Positions 55,985 to 64,000 of a stretch of DNA of 64,000 nt are shown here, piece after piece. The number at the start of each line of letters is the position of its first letter. Positions within the stretch are counted from its first letter, which is position 1. The stretch spans positions 1-64,000 of the forward strand of contig NZ_CAAGSW010000006.1 of assembly GCF_900774055.1 (NCBI RefSeq). Direction: 5' to 3'. The position numbers and the translations under genes are program-made. The notes below the pieces were generated by a model. It saw nothing but the letters and a program-made list of their open reading frames with translations. It had not been told where the DNA came from and did no database searches. Source of the DNA: Methanococcoides sp. AM1. GTDB taxonomy: Archaea; Halobacteriota; Methanosarcinia; Methanosarcinales; Methanosarcinaceae.

Positions 55985-56620
55985 TCAGTCCTCCGTCTCA
56001 TCAAATACAATTGGCCTTCTTACAGTACCTGTGTTCATCAGAGCATTGTATGTTGCCTTTGCGAAGTTGAGAGTCGTCCTTGTCTGACCTTCTGTACGGG
56101 TCCATACGTCCTTGACACCTGCTTTTTCAAGCACTTTCTTTGCAGTGCCTCCAGCAGCAAGTCCAAGTCCACGTGGTGCAGGCTTCAATACTACAGTTAC
56201 ACTGCCTGCCTTTCCATTGACCTCGGAAGGAACGGTGTGTGGAAGTCCACAACCACATTCCCATGAACCGCATCCACGTTTGATACGTGTGATGTTGATC
56301 TTTGCATTGTCAATAGCTTTTCTGATAGCAGGTCCTACCTGTACATCTTTTGCCTGACCAAGTCCAACAAAACCATCGCCATTTCCAACGATAACGGTTG
56401 CCCTGAACTTGACACGTCTTCCGGAGTCGGTCATCCTCTGAACCATGTTGATATCGAGAACTTCGTCCTCCAGATCAGGTAATAATATATCAACGATTTT
56501 TGATTCCCTTATAGGAAGACCGGAATCCATGGCTTCATCCATGGAAGTAACCTGTCCTTCTGAAACAAGCGTACCAAGCCTTGTCTTGGGTACCCATTCC
56601 TCATTATATTCATATGCCAT
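55985..56620 (-). CDS. rps5: small ribosomal subunit protein uS5
   Basis: A 211-residue protein with a double-stranded-RNA-binding-like domain ([16 protein letters not shown]) and the S5 C-terminal domain ([21 protein letters not shown]). Confidence 0.96.
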   Translation of the reverse strand: MAYEYNEEWVPKTRLGTLVSEGQVTSMDEAMDSGLPIRESKIVDILLPDLEDEVLDINMVQRMTDSGRRVKFRATVIVGNGDGFVGLGQAKDVQVGPAIRKAIDNAKINITRIKRGCGSWECGCGLPHTVPSEVNGKAGSVTVVLKPAPRGLGLAAGGTAKKVLEKAGVKDVWTRTEGQTRTTLNFAKATYNALMNTGTVRRPIVFDETED

Positions 56621-56631
56621 ATAACCACACC

Positions 56632-57153
56632 TTAACTGAACTCTGCAAGGATCTTTTCCTTCACTGCTTCGAACACTTCCGGCAGATTGGATCCTTCCAT
56701 ATATTCTGCAACGTGTTCTCCTCTTATACGCTCATCAGATGGGAATACTGAAGAATTGTGAGGCACATCCAGTCCTGCATCAACAACACCTTTGAGTGCT
56801 GCATATACACGACATCCTGGCGATGATGCCTGAATTCCGATATCCAGTACACCGCTCTCATAGCCTTCCTTAAGTGCCCTGTATCCGAACAAGAGACCTG
56901 TAAGGTATGCTGCGGTTGTGTTACCGGTTGCTCCCACGTATCCATATTTCCCAAGCTCAGTAGAGATAGCTGACGTTAATGTCATATCTCCCTTTGCATC
57001 TGGTGCCACAAGTTGCAACTGCATGTGCCTTGCGCTCTTACGCACAACCACACGATCCTCTTTTGACAGAAGTAACCTGAGTCTCTGGTGATAATCTGTA
57101 CGCCCTTCCCTTCGTCGCCTGAACGGGACTTTATAACGGGCTCCTGTAGCCAT
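56632..57153 (-). CDS. rpl18: large ribosomal subunit protein uL18
   Basis: A 173-residue 5S rRNA-binding protein opening [34 protein letters not shown] lies before the ATG. A gap of about 60 bases separates it from L19e. Confidence 0.95.
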   Translation of the reverse strand: MATGARYKVPFRRRREGRTDYHQRLRLLLSKEDRVVVRKSARHMQLQLVAPDAKGDMTLTSAISTELGKYGYVGATGNTTAAYLTGLLFGYRALKEGYESGVLDIGIQASSPGCRVYAALKGVVDAGLDVPHNSSVFPSDERIRGEHVAEYMEGSNLPEVFEAVKEKILAEFS

Positions 57154-57212
57154 ATTAGATCCTCCACATCAACTTAACATGTAAATTTGTCTTCATTGTC
57201 TATTCCTCAGGC

Positions 57213-57659
57213 TCATTCTGTCTTCTTAATATTAAGATGCGCTTCCATATGAGCTAAGTTCCTATACTCGCCACCCTTTGCTTTACGGTAGACCTTGCAG
57301 TATGTGGACTTATCAAGTGCACCCTCTGCACGAAGCTCCTTGAGCCTCCTTCTGAGAGCACGGATCTTTTTCATCCACTGCTCTTTCCTTGGGTTACGTG
57401 CACCCTTTCTACCTTTACGGGAACCATGACCCTTGCGGTGGCCGTATTTACGCTTTGCATCCCTTTGTCTTGCGCGTCCGCGGCTAACACCCTTTACAAG
57501 CTCTGCTTTTATGCTTCCGCCTGCGATCAGACCACGGATATCTTCCCTTGTAATAGCAACTGCTATTTCAGCAGAAGCTTCAGGATCTAACCAGACCTTG
57601 TGCACTCCGCATCCCAGGACCTTTGCTGCAAGTTTTTTCTGGTTTGTGAGATCAGTCAT
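57213..57659 (-). CDS. rpl19e: large ribosomal subunit protein eL19
   Basis: About 148 residues from the ATG at 57659 ([18 protein letters not shown]); a GTG three codons earlier lies inside the GGAGTGA ribosome site and is less likely. The middle is a long basic helix ([17 protein letters not shown]). Confidence 0.95.
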   Translation of the reverse strand: MTDLTNQKKLAAKVLGCGVHKVWLDPEASAEIAVAITREDIRGLIAGGSIKAELVKGVSRGRARQRDAKRKYGHRKGHGSRKGRKGARNPRKEQWMKKIRALRRRLKELRAEGALDKSTYCKVYRKAKGGEYRNLAHMEAHLNIKKTE

Positions 57660-57660
57660 C

Positions 57661-58107
57661 TTACTCACTCCTGGTAGGGTTCAATATCTTAATACCCATT
57701 TCAGTTGCTTTTGCTTCGATGATTGCTTTCTTCCTTGCACCAACGGTTCTTGCGATCCTTATAGCTTCGAGGGAAGCATCAACGTCATCAACGTCTTTAA
57801 CAGTGTTCACAAGGACTTCTGCATACCCGGATGGGTGAAGACCTTTTACTGCTACAGGACTGCCATATCCTGCCTGTGCAAGAGCACCTTTTGCGGCAAT
57901 ATGCCTGCGCTGCTTGCCCTGAAGACCCCTTGGTCTTCTCCAGTTGGAATCCAGACGCTTGTACTTGTGTGAATCAGTCCTCTTGAATGCAGGTTTCTTA
58001 GCCTTCTGGACTTTCCTGACTTTAAAAAGTCTCTTGGACTCATCATCAAGTGCAAGTTCGGTGGTCACTGCTTCTTTCATGTTAGTTTCATTAACTGTAT
58101 CTTCCAT
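57661..58107 (-). CDS. rpl32e: large ribosomal subunit protein eL32
   Basis: A 148-residue protein with a conserved core [20 protein letters not shown] and an acidic N-terminal extension. Its stop overlaps the ribosome site of L19e. Confidence 0.95.
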   Translation of the reverse strand: MEDTVNETNMKEAVTTELALDDESKRLFKVRKVQKAKKPAFKRTDSHKYKRLDSNWRRPRGLQGKQRRHIAAKGALAQAGYGSPVAVKGLHPSGYAEVLVNTVKDVDDVDASLEAIRIARTVGARKKAIIEAKATEMGIKILNPTRSE

Positions 58108-58129
58108 TCAGATCACCTACACTTCTCTC

Positions 58130-58663
58130 TCATACCCTCTTCTCAACGATGTATATACCATCCTGGAACACACGTGGATCAAAGCGCTTGATCTTTGTCT
58201 TCTGCTCGATGTTAGCAGCAGTCTGACCGACATCTTCCTTGTTGATACCGGAGACAATGACTTCGTCACCACTTGCTTTTACAGTTGTCTCACCAAGGAT
58301 ATTGGAAACCCTGGATTTCTTCTCACCAAGGAAGTTACTGATGACAAACTGCTTTCCTTCGACCTTAAGCTGCATTGGAAAGTGAGAGTAGACCACTTTC
58401 ATGTGGTACTCAAATCCATCTACAACTCCCTTCATCATATTATTGATGTGGGAAGAAAGCGTTCCGACCATTGCTTTCTGTTTTTTCCTCGATGATGGAG
58501 AGTCAACGACCACTTCTGAGCCGTTCACTTCAATGTTTACACCTGGATACCACACGAATCTTGTGTTGGTACCTTTGGGCCCTGAAGCGGACAGAACGTT
58601 ATTTTCTAACGTTACTGTCACACCTTCAGGAATCGAGATTATTTTTTTGATTTCTTTTGCCAT
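58130..58663 (-). CDS. rpl6: large ribosomal subunit protein uL6
   Basis: A 177-residue protein with two repeated alpha/beta domains, ending [14 protein letters not shown]. Confidence 0.96.
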   Translation of the reverse strand: MAKEIKKIISIPEGVTVTLENNVLSASGPKGTNTRFVWYPGVNIEVNGSEVVVDSPSSRKKQKAMVGTLSSHINNMMKGVVDGFEYHMKVVYSHFPMQLKVEGKQFVISNFLGEKKSRVSNILGETTVKASGDEVIVSGINKEDVGQTAANIEQKTKIKRFDPRVFQDGIYIVEKRV

Positions 58664-58680
58664 ATCATCTCACCCTTAAA

Positions 58681-59073
58681 TTAGTACACAAATGATAATA
58701 ACTGGCCACCAACGTTATTCTCACGAGCCTCATACTGGGAAATTACTCCCTTAGGGGTTGTAAGGATCAGAACACCAAAGTTCTTTGCAGGAAGGAACTG
58801 TTTCTCCCATTTCTCGAACTCGGTTGCCCCGACTGAATAACGTGGCTTGATAGCTCCACACTTGTTAATACGTCCAATAAGTTCTACTGTATATACTCCA
58901 GCCTTACCATCTTCCACAAACTCGAACTCACCGATATATCCACGGTCCTTCATGACCTTAAGGACATTTCCTATGAGTTTTGATGCGGGCTTGATAGTGC
59001 AGGAATCTTTACCAACAGCTTCAGCGTTCTTGATCATAGATAACGCGTCAGCAAGAGGATCTAATAATACCAT
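58681..59073 (-). CDS. rps8: small ribosomal subunit protein uS8
   Basis: A 130-residue 16S-binding protein; [18 protein letters not shown] at the start and LLSFVY at the end are typical of archaea. Confidence 0.96.
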   Translation of the reverse strand: MVLLDPLADALSMIKNAEAVGKDSCTIKPASKLIGNVLKVMKDRGYIGEFEFVEDGKAGVYTVELIGRINKCGAIKPRYSVGATEFEKWEKQFLPAKNFGVLILTTPKGVISQYEARENNVGGQLLSFVY

Positions 59074-59084
59074 ACCTGATCACC

Positions 59085-59237
59085 TCATGTATATTTTTCA
59101 AATCCCATATCATGGGCAATTTCCCTGAAACAATGCCTGCAAAGGTAGATACCATACTTGCGTACCAGACCCTGCTTTCTGCCGCATCTTTTACACTCGT
59201 TTGCGCCTCTTCCAAAGTTCTTCTCTGTCTGAGTCAT
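59085..59237 (-). CDS. rps14: small ribosomal subunit protein uS14, zinc form
   Basis: A 50-residue protein too short for many gene scans. It begins [19 protein letters not shown], with zinc cysteines C15, C18, C33 and C36, and ends GFEKYT. Its ATG overlaps the L5 stop (TAATG), and the S8 gene follows after 11 bases. Confidence 0.95.
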   Translation of the reverse strand: MTQTEKNFGRGANECKRCGRKQGLVRKYGIYLCRHCFREIAHDMGFEKYT

Positions 59238-59746
59238 TATTCTACCTCCACACCATAATTTTCCTTAAAGAAAGATATCGTATCCTCTTTTGAGATCTTG
59301 TGGGAAGTTGGTATCTTTCGCTTCATGACCCTTCTTTTGTTTACCCTGTAACCAGGACGGTTTACAACCACATTGATATCCATTCCAAAGATACCGATGT
59401 TAGGATCGTACCTCATATCAGGATAATCAGTGTGTTCTTCAACACCAAAGGAAACGTTACCATAGTCATCGAACTGGGATGCACGGAGTGTTTTCTCGAT
59501 AATTTCCAGAGATGTTGTCAGGAAATCTTCTGCAGCGTCTCCACGGAGAGTTACCTTGCATCCGATAGGCTCGTTCTTTTTGATACTGAAAGCAGGCAAA
59601 GTTCTCTTTGCATAGCTTCTTATAACGGTCTGACCGGTAACAGCTTCAAGGATCCCTTCTGCATCTACAAGGTGCTGACCACTTTCTCCAACACCCATGT
59701 GGACGACCACTTTATCGACCTTAGGATCTCTCATTGAGTTACTCAA
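59237..59746 (-). CDS. rpl5: large ribosomal subunit protein uL5
   Basis: About 169 residues from TTG at 59746 ([22 protein letters not shown]), five bases after GGTGA; GTG codons at 59758 and 59755 lie within that ribosome site. Overlaps the end of the S4e gene. Confidence 0.93.
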   Translation of the reverse strand: MSNSMRDPKVDKVVVHMGVGESGQHLVDAEGILEAVTGQTVIRSYAKRTLPAFSIKKNEPIGCKVTLRGDAAEDFLTTSLEIIEKTLRASQFDDYGNVSFGVEEHTDYPDMRYDPNIGIFGMDINVVVNRPGYRVNKRRVMKRKIPTSHKISKEDTISFFKENYGVEVE

Positions 59747-60449
59747 TTGACTCACCACCTAAGCTGATCTCTGGCTCCTTCTCGCCTACTACGAAAACAT
59801 AGTTCTCGATCGTCTCGAACTCGGTTTCACCGGAGATGGTCACTGTGTTGTACTTAGAACTCCTTACCTTGTTGATCCCTTTGATGGTGCCGATCTCTCC
59901 AGAGTGGCTTCCACCAACGATCATTGCAAGATTGCCTACTTCGTACTTGATGTGTTTCACGATCTCTTTGCCAGGAAGGGAAACTATGATTGAATCCTTT
60001 GTATTGTAATCGTTGGAACCATTAAGGTTTGTACCATCGTTCAGGTTCATCTGCACGTTTCCGCCCTTGATTACAGTCTTGTTTTCAATACGGCACAGTT
60101 TGTTTGCGCCCATACCCTCAAGCTTGTTCAGAACAAGCCTTCCCTTACCATCAAGCAATATAAGGTATTCTGCACTGTTCAATGGGATGCTAATTACATC
60201 CATCAAACCTACAGGGAACCTAAGATCTTTCCTTGCAACTCCGTCAACAAGGACCTTGCCTTCTGAAAGTACTCTCTTTGCTTCTGCCCGGTTGTCAACG
60301 ACACCAAGCATGTCCCTAAGCACAACAGCAAGAGGAAGACTCTGTAATCTGTTATGAGGACCTGGTCTTGTGGATGTTATCCATTTGTTGGACTTCTTTG
60401 AGATCTGCCAGCTATTTGGGACAGATATTCTCTTTTGATGATTGCCCAC
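59739..60449 (-). CDS. rps4e: small ribosomal subunit protein eS4
   Basis: About 236 residues from GTG at 60449 ([13 protein letters not shown]), after AGGTGAT; a GTG three codons earlier overlaps the L24 stop. S4-like, central and KOW domains are present. Confidence 0.94.
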   Translation of the reverse strand: MGNHQKRISVPNSWQISKKSNKWITSTRPGPHNRLQSLPLAVVLRDMLGVVDNRAEAKRVLSEGKVLVDGVARKDLRFPVGLMDVISIPLNSAEYLILLDGKGRLVLNKLEGMGANKLCRIENKTVIKGGNVQMNLNDGTNLNGSNDYNTKDSIIVSLPGKEIVKHIKYEVGNLAMIVGGSHSGEIGTIKGINKVRSSKYNTVTISGETEFETIENYVFVVGEKEPEISLGGESIE

Positions 60450-60454
60450 TAGAA

Positions 60455-60808
60455 TCACCTACCTCTAGATAATATTGATTCTCTGCGTTTATCGTTCAAT
60501 TCCAGTGATGTTATCATCACATTTGAAGGATAGATCGGTCTTGGAACCTCTGTTCCATCTACCTTGCTAACAGAAACACCTTCAACTACGATGGTTCCGC
60601 TCTTCAAGGATAATGCTTCGACCTTTCCTTTAGTACCTGCATGGTCACCACGCATTACCACAACAGTGTCACCGATAATAACGCTTGCACTGCGACCAAA
60701 CTTGCCGCGAAGCTCCTTTGAAAGAGGTGCAGCCATATATTTCTGCCTGATGTGGAGGGGTGCATTGTAACGTGCTTTCCTCTGTTTTCTTGGCTGATTT
60801 GATACCAT
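60455..60808 (-). CDS. rpl24: large ribosomal subunit protein uL24
   Basis: A 117-residue protein with a KOW motif ([17 protein letters not shown]) and the archaeal N-terminus [18 protein letters not shown]. Confidence 0.96.
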   Translation of the reverse strand: MVSNQPRKQRKARYNAPLHIRQKYMAAPLSKELRGKFGRSASVIIGDTVVVMRGDHAGTKGKVEALSLKSGTIVVEGVSVSKVDGTEVPRPIYPSNVMITSLELNDKRRESILSRGR

Positions 60809-60819
60809 AATTTAACACC

Positions 60820-61218
60820 TCATACGATCATGGATGCTGTTGTGCCGATCTTTGGGAATCTTTCTGCTGCTTCTCTTGCAACAGGACCTTTGATGTCGGT
60901 TCCCTTTGGGATACCTTTATCATCTACGATCACTACCGCGTTGTCTTCGAAACTTACTCTCAGACCATCCGGGCGGCGGAATTCCTTCTTTTGGCGTACA
61001 ACGACTGCGTAAATGATCTGCTTGCGCATCTCAGGAGTACCCTTCTTTACAGATACGACACACATGTCGCCAATACCTGCCTTTGGCATCCTGTTCTTTA
61101 CACCTCGGTACTTCTTGACTGAGATGATCTCTACAGTACGTGCACCAGTGTTATCAACACATTCGATCTTAGCGCCGGCATTCAGTGCGCGTGGGATCGT
61201 TGAACGAATACCCCTCAC
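60820..61218 (-). CDS. rpl14: large ribosomal subunit protein uL14
   Basis: A 132-residue protein; its GTG start overlaps the S17 stop as [24 protein letters not shown] and [12 protein letters not shown] are typical. Confidence 0.96.
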   Translation of the reverse strand: MRGIRSTIPRALNAGAKIECVDNTGARTVEIISVKKYRGVKNRMPKAGIGDMCVVSVKKGTPEMRKQIIYAVVVRQKKEFRRPDGLRVSFEDNAVVIVDDKGIPKGTDIKGPVAREAAERFPKIGTTASMIV

Positions 61219-61544
61219 GCCTGCACCTCCGACTTAACGACTACATATGATTTGGTTTTACTGAGAGGGCGACATTCCGCGAACGTCACAATATCTCCAA
61301 CCTTTGCATCGATGCATGGTGGATTGTGAGCGTGGATCTTTGATTGCCTCTTCTCATATCTCTGGTATTTGTTTATCAGCTTTTCACGCCTTTGTTGAAT
61401 GACCACTGTCTTGTCCATCTTGTCGCTTACAACAGTACCGACGAGGATCTGTCCCCTTACGGAGAGGTTGCCGTGGAATGGACAATTAACGTCATCACAT
61501 TCCTTGGACGGCTTAGGTACATCCAATCCAATATCTTTTGCCAT
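61215..61544 (-). CDS. rps17: small ribosomal subunit protein uS17
   Basis: A 109-residue protein with an archaeal N-terminal extension (about 30 residues) before the OB-fold core [21 protein letters not shown]. Confidence 0.96.
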   Translation of the reverse strand: MAKDIGLDVPKPSKECDDVNCPFHGNLSVRGQILVGTVVSDKMDKTVVIQQRREKLINKYQRYEKRQSKIHAHNPPCIDAKVGDIVTFAECRPLSKTKSYVVVKSEVQA

Positions 61545-61549
61545 GATTA

Positions 61550-61855
61550 TTACCTCATGCGTATTTTCTTAAGATTCTTGACTCTATTCTCGGGTTGTGA
61601 GAGCAATAATTTCCCGTTTATCATAACACGTTGATCTTGATTAGCAGAATGGGATGGAATATGGAACATAAAAACAGTTCCTTTTTTAGGAACCATTTTC
61701 TCGTCCATGTTTTCCATCTCGATCACAAGCATATTGCGCGTCTCGTTGACCACTCTGCCTTTTATGTTATTTAGTGTGGGATTTGTTGACTCGATTATTT
61801 CCGTAACAAGCCCGATAAGCTCGTGGAAAATCAGATTAGAAGCCGATGCTCCCAA
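61550..61855 (-). CDS. rnp1: RNase P protein component 1 (Pop4/Rpp29)
   Basis: A 101-residue Sm-like RNase P subunit that takes part in tRNA 5' processing. Starts at TTG 61855, seven bases after GGAG. HELIGL and [13 protein letters not shown] are family features. Usual place between L29 and S17; no translation factor eIF1 gene intervenes here. Confidence 0.93.
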   Translation of the reverse strand: MGASASNLIFHELIGLVTEIIESTNPTLNNIKGRVVNETRNMLVIEMENMDEKMVPKKGTVFMFHIPSHSANQDQRVMINGKLLLSQPENRVKNLKKIRMR

Positions 61856-61856
61856 A

Positions 61857-62060
61857 TCAGATCTCCTTCAGTTCGTTCTGGATCGTTTTGATCCTTGCAA
61901 CTGTCCTTCTAAGCTCACCGACTCTACCGGGATTATCAGGAGCTCCACCTGCTGATGCAAGTGCGCGCTCACGGATAAGCTCACTTCGGATCTTCTCAAG
62001 TTCATCTACACGTTCGTGTGGGTTCATATCCCTTATTTCTTTTGTACGAAGAATTGCCAT
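61857..62060 (-). CDS. rpl29: large ribosomal subunit protein uL29
   Basis: A 67-residue two-helix protein, [21 protein letters not shown] at the start and [13 protein letters not shown] in the second helix. Confidence 0.96.
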   Translation of the reverse strand: MAILRTKEIRDMNPHERVDELEKIRSELIRERALASAGGAPDNPGRVGELRRTVARIKTIQNELKEI

Positions 62061-62062
62061 GA

Positions 62063-62998
62063 TTAGCCCTCCCTGTGGACACGTGCCATTGGGTGCCAGT
62101 AGTCGTGACCTTCATGCTTGTGCTGCCATACATTGTTGACCTCACGGCGCTCTTCTCCATCAACTATCTCAATTGTAGCTTCTGACTCTTCTGCGGATTC
62201 AGCCACAGGTTCTTCTGCCACAACTTCTGCTTCTGAAGTTTCTTCGACTGCTGCTTCTACAGTTTCAGCTTCTACTTCTGTTGCTGCTTCAACAACTGTT
62301 TCTTCAGCCTCTACAGCTGCACCTTCAGCTTCTACAAGCTCTTCAATGCCTGCACTCTTTGCTTCTTCAGCAGGAGCAACGACACCAGATGCTGCAAGTT
62401 CCTCGGCAGTCTTCATTCTGTATGCGTCCGGAAGGACTGCATCAGGATGAATTATACGTACACTGCATCCAAGGGTACCAAGTTTCTTGACAGCAACAGC
62501 GAAACCGTCGTCGACAATATCTTCAGCAGGCTTTCCTGCATGCTTGATATAGCCGTTGACCATCTTCTCCACCCTTGACCTTGAACCGGTCAATTTTCCG
62601 GAGATGACGATCTCACAGCCAAGTGCACCAGCGTTCATGATAGCACGCATGGTGTTGTGACCGGCTTTCCTGAAATACCATCCTCTTTCGATGGAAGAAG
62701 CAAGTCTTGATGCCATCATCTGTGCATTCAGCTCAGGCCTCTTAACTTCCTGTGCATCGATCTGAGGGTTGTCCAGATCATATAACCTGTCTACATCACG
62801 GGTCAGTTTACGGATAACCTTTCCAGCCTTTCCGATAACCATACCTGGTTTCTCAGCATAGACTGTTATCTGGGTTCCCATTGGAGTACGGTTGATTTCC
62901 ATACCACCATAACCAGCCCTGCTTAATTGTTTTGCAAAATATTCATCCATGGATGCCTTTACGTATCCATCCTGGACGAACTTTCTCTCTACAGCCAT
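62063..62998 (-). CDS. rps3: small ribosomal subunit protein uS3 with acidic C-terminal extension
   Basis: A 311-residue uS3. The first 200 residues are the standard KH domain ([15 protein letters not shown]) and C-terminal domain. From about 205 to 284 follows a low-complexity Ala/Glu/Val-rich stretch, then a different, aromatic and basic end ([16 protein letters not shown]). The extension is encoded by repeats rich in GAA and GCA codons. Its role is unknown. The start overlaps the L22 stop (TAATG). Confidence 0.95.
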   Translation of the reverse strand: MAVERKFVQDGYVKASMDEYFAKQLSRAGYGGMEINRTPMGTQITVYAEKPGMVIGKAGKVIRKLTRDVDRLYDLDNPQIDAQEVKRPELNAQMMASRLASSIERGWYFRKAGHNTMRAIMNAGALGCEIVISGKLTGSRSRVEKMVNGYIKHAGKPAEDIVDDGFAVAVKKLGTLGCSVRIIHPDAVLPDAYRMKTAEELAASGVVAPAEEAKSAGIEELVEAEGAAVEAEETVVEAATEVEAETVEAAVEETSEAEVVAEEPVAESAEESEATIEIVDGEERREVNNVWQHKHEGHDYWHPMARVHREG

Positions 62999-63453
62999 TA
63001 GCGCACCTCGCTTATGATCATCTCAATATTGACAGTTTCCGTGTTTTTCGGACTTGCCCTTCCGCGAGCCCTTGGCCTCATACCATGAATCACACGTCCA
63101 CGCTTTGCTGCTGCATGTGCAATGTACATGTGATCTGCATTCAGACCCTTGTATTCTGCATTGCTCTCTGCGTTCTTGAGCAATTTAAGCATTTCAGATG
63201 CAACTTTCACAGGATAACGACCTGCTGCCATTGGCCCCTTTCTGTGACCAAGGCTGTCATTGTGCCTGCCAAAAGGTACTGCCTGCTTCAAAGAGACGAC
63301 CTCTTCAAGATAGCGTTTTGCAGCTTTTGTTTTCATGCCTTTTACTGCTTTGCAGAGTTCACGTGATTTCTTAGGTGAGATATGAAGCTCTGAACCCATT
63401 GCTTTTGAACTGGTCTCTGGATCGAGATCCGTTGTATAGTTGATTCTTGCCAT
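62998..63453 (-). CDS. rpl22: large ribosomal subunit protein uL22
   Basis: A 151-residue protein of archaeal type ([32 protein letters not shown]) with the long loop [18 protein letters not shown] that lines the exit tunnel. Confidence 0.96.
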   Translation of the reverse strand: MARINYTTDLDPETSSKAMGSELHISPKKSRELCKAVKGMKTKAAKRYLEEVVSLKQAVPFGRHNDSLGHRKGPMAAGRYPVKVASEMLKLLKNAESNAEYKGLNADHMYIAHAAAKRGRVIHGMRPRARGRASPKNTETVNIEMIISEVR

Positions 63454-63463
63454 TCACATCACC

Positions 63464-63877
63464 TTACTTCAATGGTACGAACTTACTCGAACGTGTTGCA
63501 CCGACACCAGCGCTTCCGTGTGAAACCCTGTTACGTGTTGGAGAGAACTCGCCGAATCTGTGCCCGATCATTTCAGGCATAATCTCTGTTGCTACGAACG
63601 TCTTACCATTGTAGACCTCAATGGTCCTACCGACCATTTCTGGATAAATGATCATGTTCCTGTAATGAGTTCGTACGTTTTCCTTACCGTCCTTGAACTG
63701 TTGCAGAATATCCTTCTGTTTGTCAGAAAGACCACGGCGTATAGACCTGCGTTCCTTTGCAGGCAGGAGTTCTGCAAATTCTTCAAAACTCAATTGCTGG
63801 AGCTTCTCAACCGTAAGACCACGGAATGTGAACTCTCCCTTTCGTTTTGGTAATCTTGATGTTGATTTCTTTGCCAT
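63464..63877 (-). CDS. rps19: small ribosomal subunit protein uS19
   Basis: A 137-residue protein with an archaeal N-terminal extension and core [25 protein letters not shown]; ends [14 protein letters not shown]. Confidence 0.96.
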   Translation of the reverse strand: MAKKSTSRLPKRKGEFTFRGLTVEKLQQLSFEEFAELLPAKERRSIRRGLSDKQKDILQQFKDGKENVRTHYRNMIIYPEMVGRTIEVYNGKTFVATEIMPEMIGHRFGEFSPTRNRVSHGSAGVGATRSSKFVPLK

Positions 63878-63894
63878 GTATATTACCTCTTTGT

Positions 63895-64000
63895 TTAACG
63901 TTTTCCGGTCCTACGTGCTGCGATCTGACCAACCTTACGTCCTGGCGGTGCATTCCTGCTCACAGTAGTTGGTCTTCCTGGGTGCTTTCTGTTACCTCCA
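63895..64000 (-). CDS. rpl2: large ribosomal subunit protein uL2, C-terminal part
   Basis: Only the last 34 codons are inside the window: [20 protein letters not shown] followed by [15 protein letters not shown] at the end (one G shared by the two quotes), the typical archaeal uL2 tail including part of the peptidyl-transferase loop region. The gene continues beyond the right edge. Confidence 0.93.
   Translation of the reverse strand, partial: GGNRKHPGRPTTVSRNAPPGRKVGQIAARRTGKR

Noticed and set aside
61530..61870. Missing translation factor eIF1 (SUI1) gene expected near Rnp1
   Set aside because: No space or frame for it between L29 and S17; many methanogens carry it elsewhere, so its absence here is not an anomaly.

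Overview
The window is chromosomal DNA of a methanogenic archaeon, most likely a marine or halotolerant member of the Methanosarcinaceae close to Methanococcoides or Methanolobus. Family knowledge points there: GTP cyclohydrolase MptA (first step of methanopterin synthesis), chromosomal protein MC1, archaeosine enzyme RaSEA, a hexulose-phosphate synthase fused to an RraA-like domain, an RNA polymerase subunit D with two ferredoxin-type cysteine clusters, a complete seven-gene Mrp antiporter, a multiheme c-type cytochrome, and TATA plus Shine-Dalgarno signals of archaeal type. The genus is an inference; no 16S gene is present.

Layout. 1-870: no convincing gene, several small inverted repeats. 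0.87-1.18 kb: three tRNAs (Val, Phe, Gly) on the minus strand. 1.35-2.13 kb: a MoeB/ThiF-like E1 enzyme, divergent from 2.2-8.1 kb, the mrpABCDEFG operon, whose genes overlap by ATGA-type junctions. 8.1-14.5 kb: Sua5, a small membrane protein, SRP54, two identical initiator tRNA genes, a zinc-ribbon protein, a DUF1624 membrane protein, DNA polymerase IV and a small membrane protein. 14.6-16.5 kb: S17e-dapA-dapB. 16.6-18.0 kb: pyrB-pyrI. 18.1-25.8 kb: DUF5788 protein, HPS-RraA fusion (apparently AUU-initiated), A24 prepilin peptidase, RecQ, guaAb-raSEA and argB. 26.0-32.7 kb: MC1, mptA-DUF2098, a predicted nucleotidyltransferase, a GNAT protein resembling short N-acetylglutamate synthases, tRNA-Arg, DUF5371, a PAP2-type membrane enzyme and a UDP-sugar dehydrogenase. 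33.0-37.3 kb: a secretion/pilus ATPase with a cysteine-rich N-terminal extension and its T2SSF membrane partner. 37.4-40.6 kb: divergent ferredoxin and radical SAM genes, DUF2551, a cis-prenyltransferase, and an intergenic unit that encodes a previously unannotated-looking 26-residue microprotein followed by a hairpin and T-run.

40.8-43.3 kb is the S13-S4-S11-Rpo3 operon with tRNA-Leu downstream and a hairpin-rich leader upstream. 43.5-50.6 kb holds accessory genes: an EamA transporter, DUF5684 and HAD proteins, a large M1 aminopeptidase, a DJ-1/PfpI protein, a secreted membrane-anchored cytochrome with eight CXXCH motifs and one CXXCK motif, and tRNA-Ser. From 50.6 kb to the right edge, all on the minus strand, lies the spc/S10-type ribosomal operon (L2 partial, S19, L22, S3, L29, Rnp1, S17, L14, L24, S4e, L5, S14, S8, L6, L32e, L19e, L18, S5, L30, L15, SecY, Adk, DUF106, Cmk, Cbf5).

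Together the genes cover ion homeostasis (Mrp), protein targeting and translation (SRP54, SecY, ribosomal proteins, tRNAs, Sua5, RaSEA, Cbf5), biosynthesis (DapA/B, PyrB/I, ArgB, GuaAb, MptA, HPS) and cell-surface functions (A24 peptidase, secretion ATPase pair, UDP-sugar dehydrogenase, polyprenyl synthase, multiheme cytochrome). The observations most worth follow-up are the microprotein unit at 40.12-40.31 kb, the CXXCK cytochrome, the AUU start of HPS, and the structured leader of the S13 operon.
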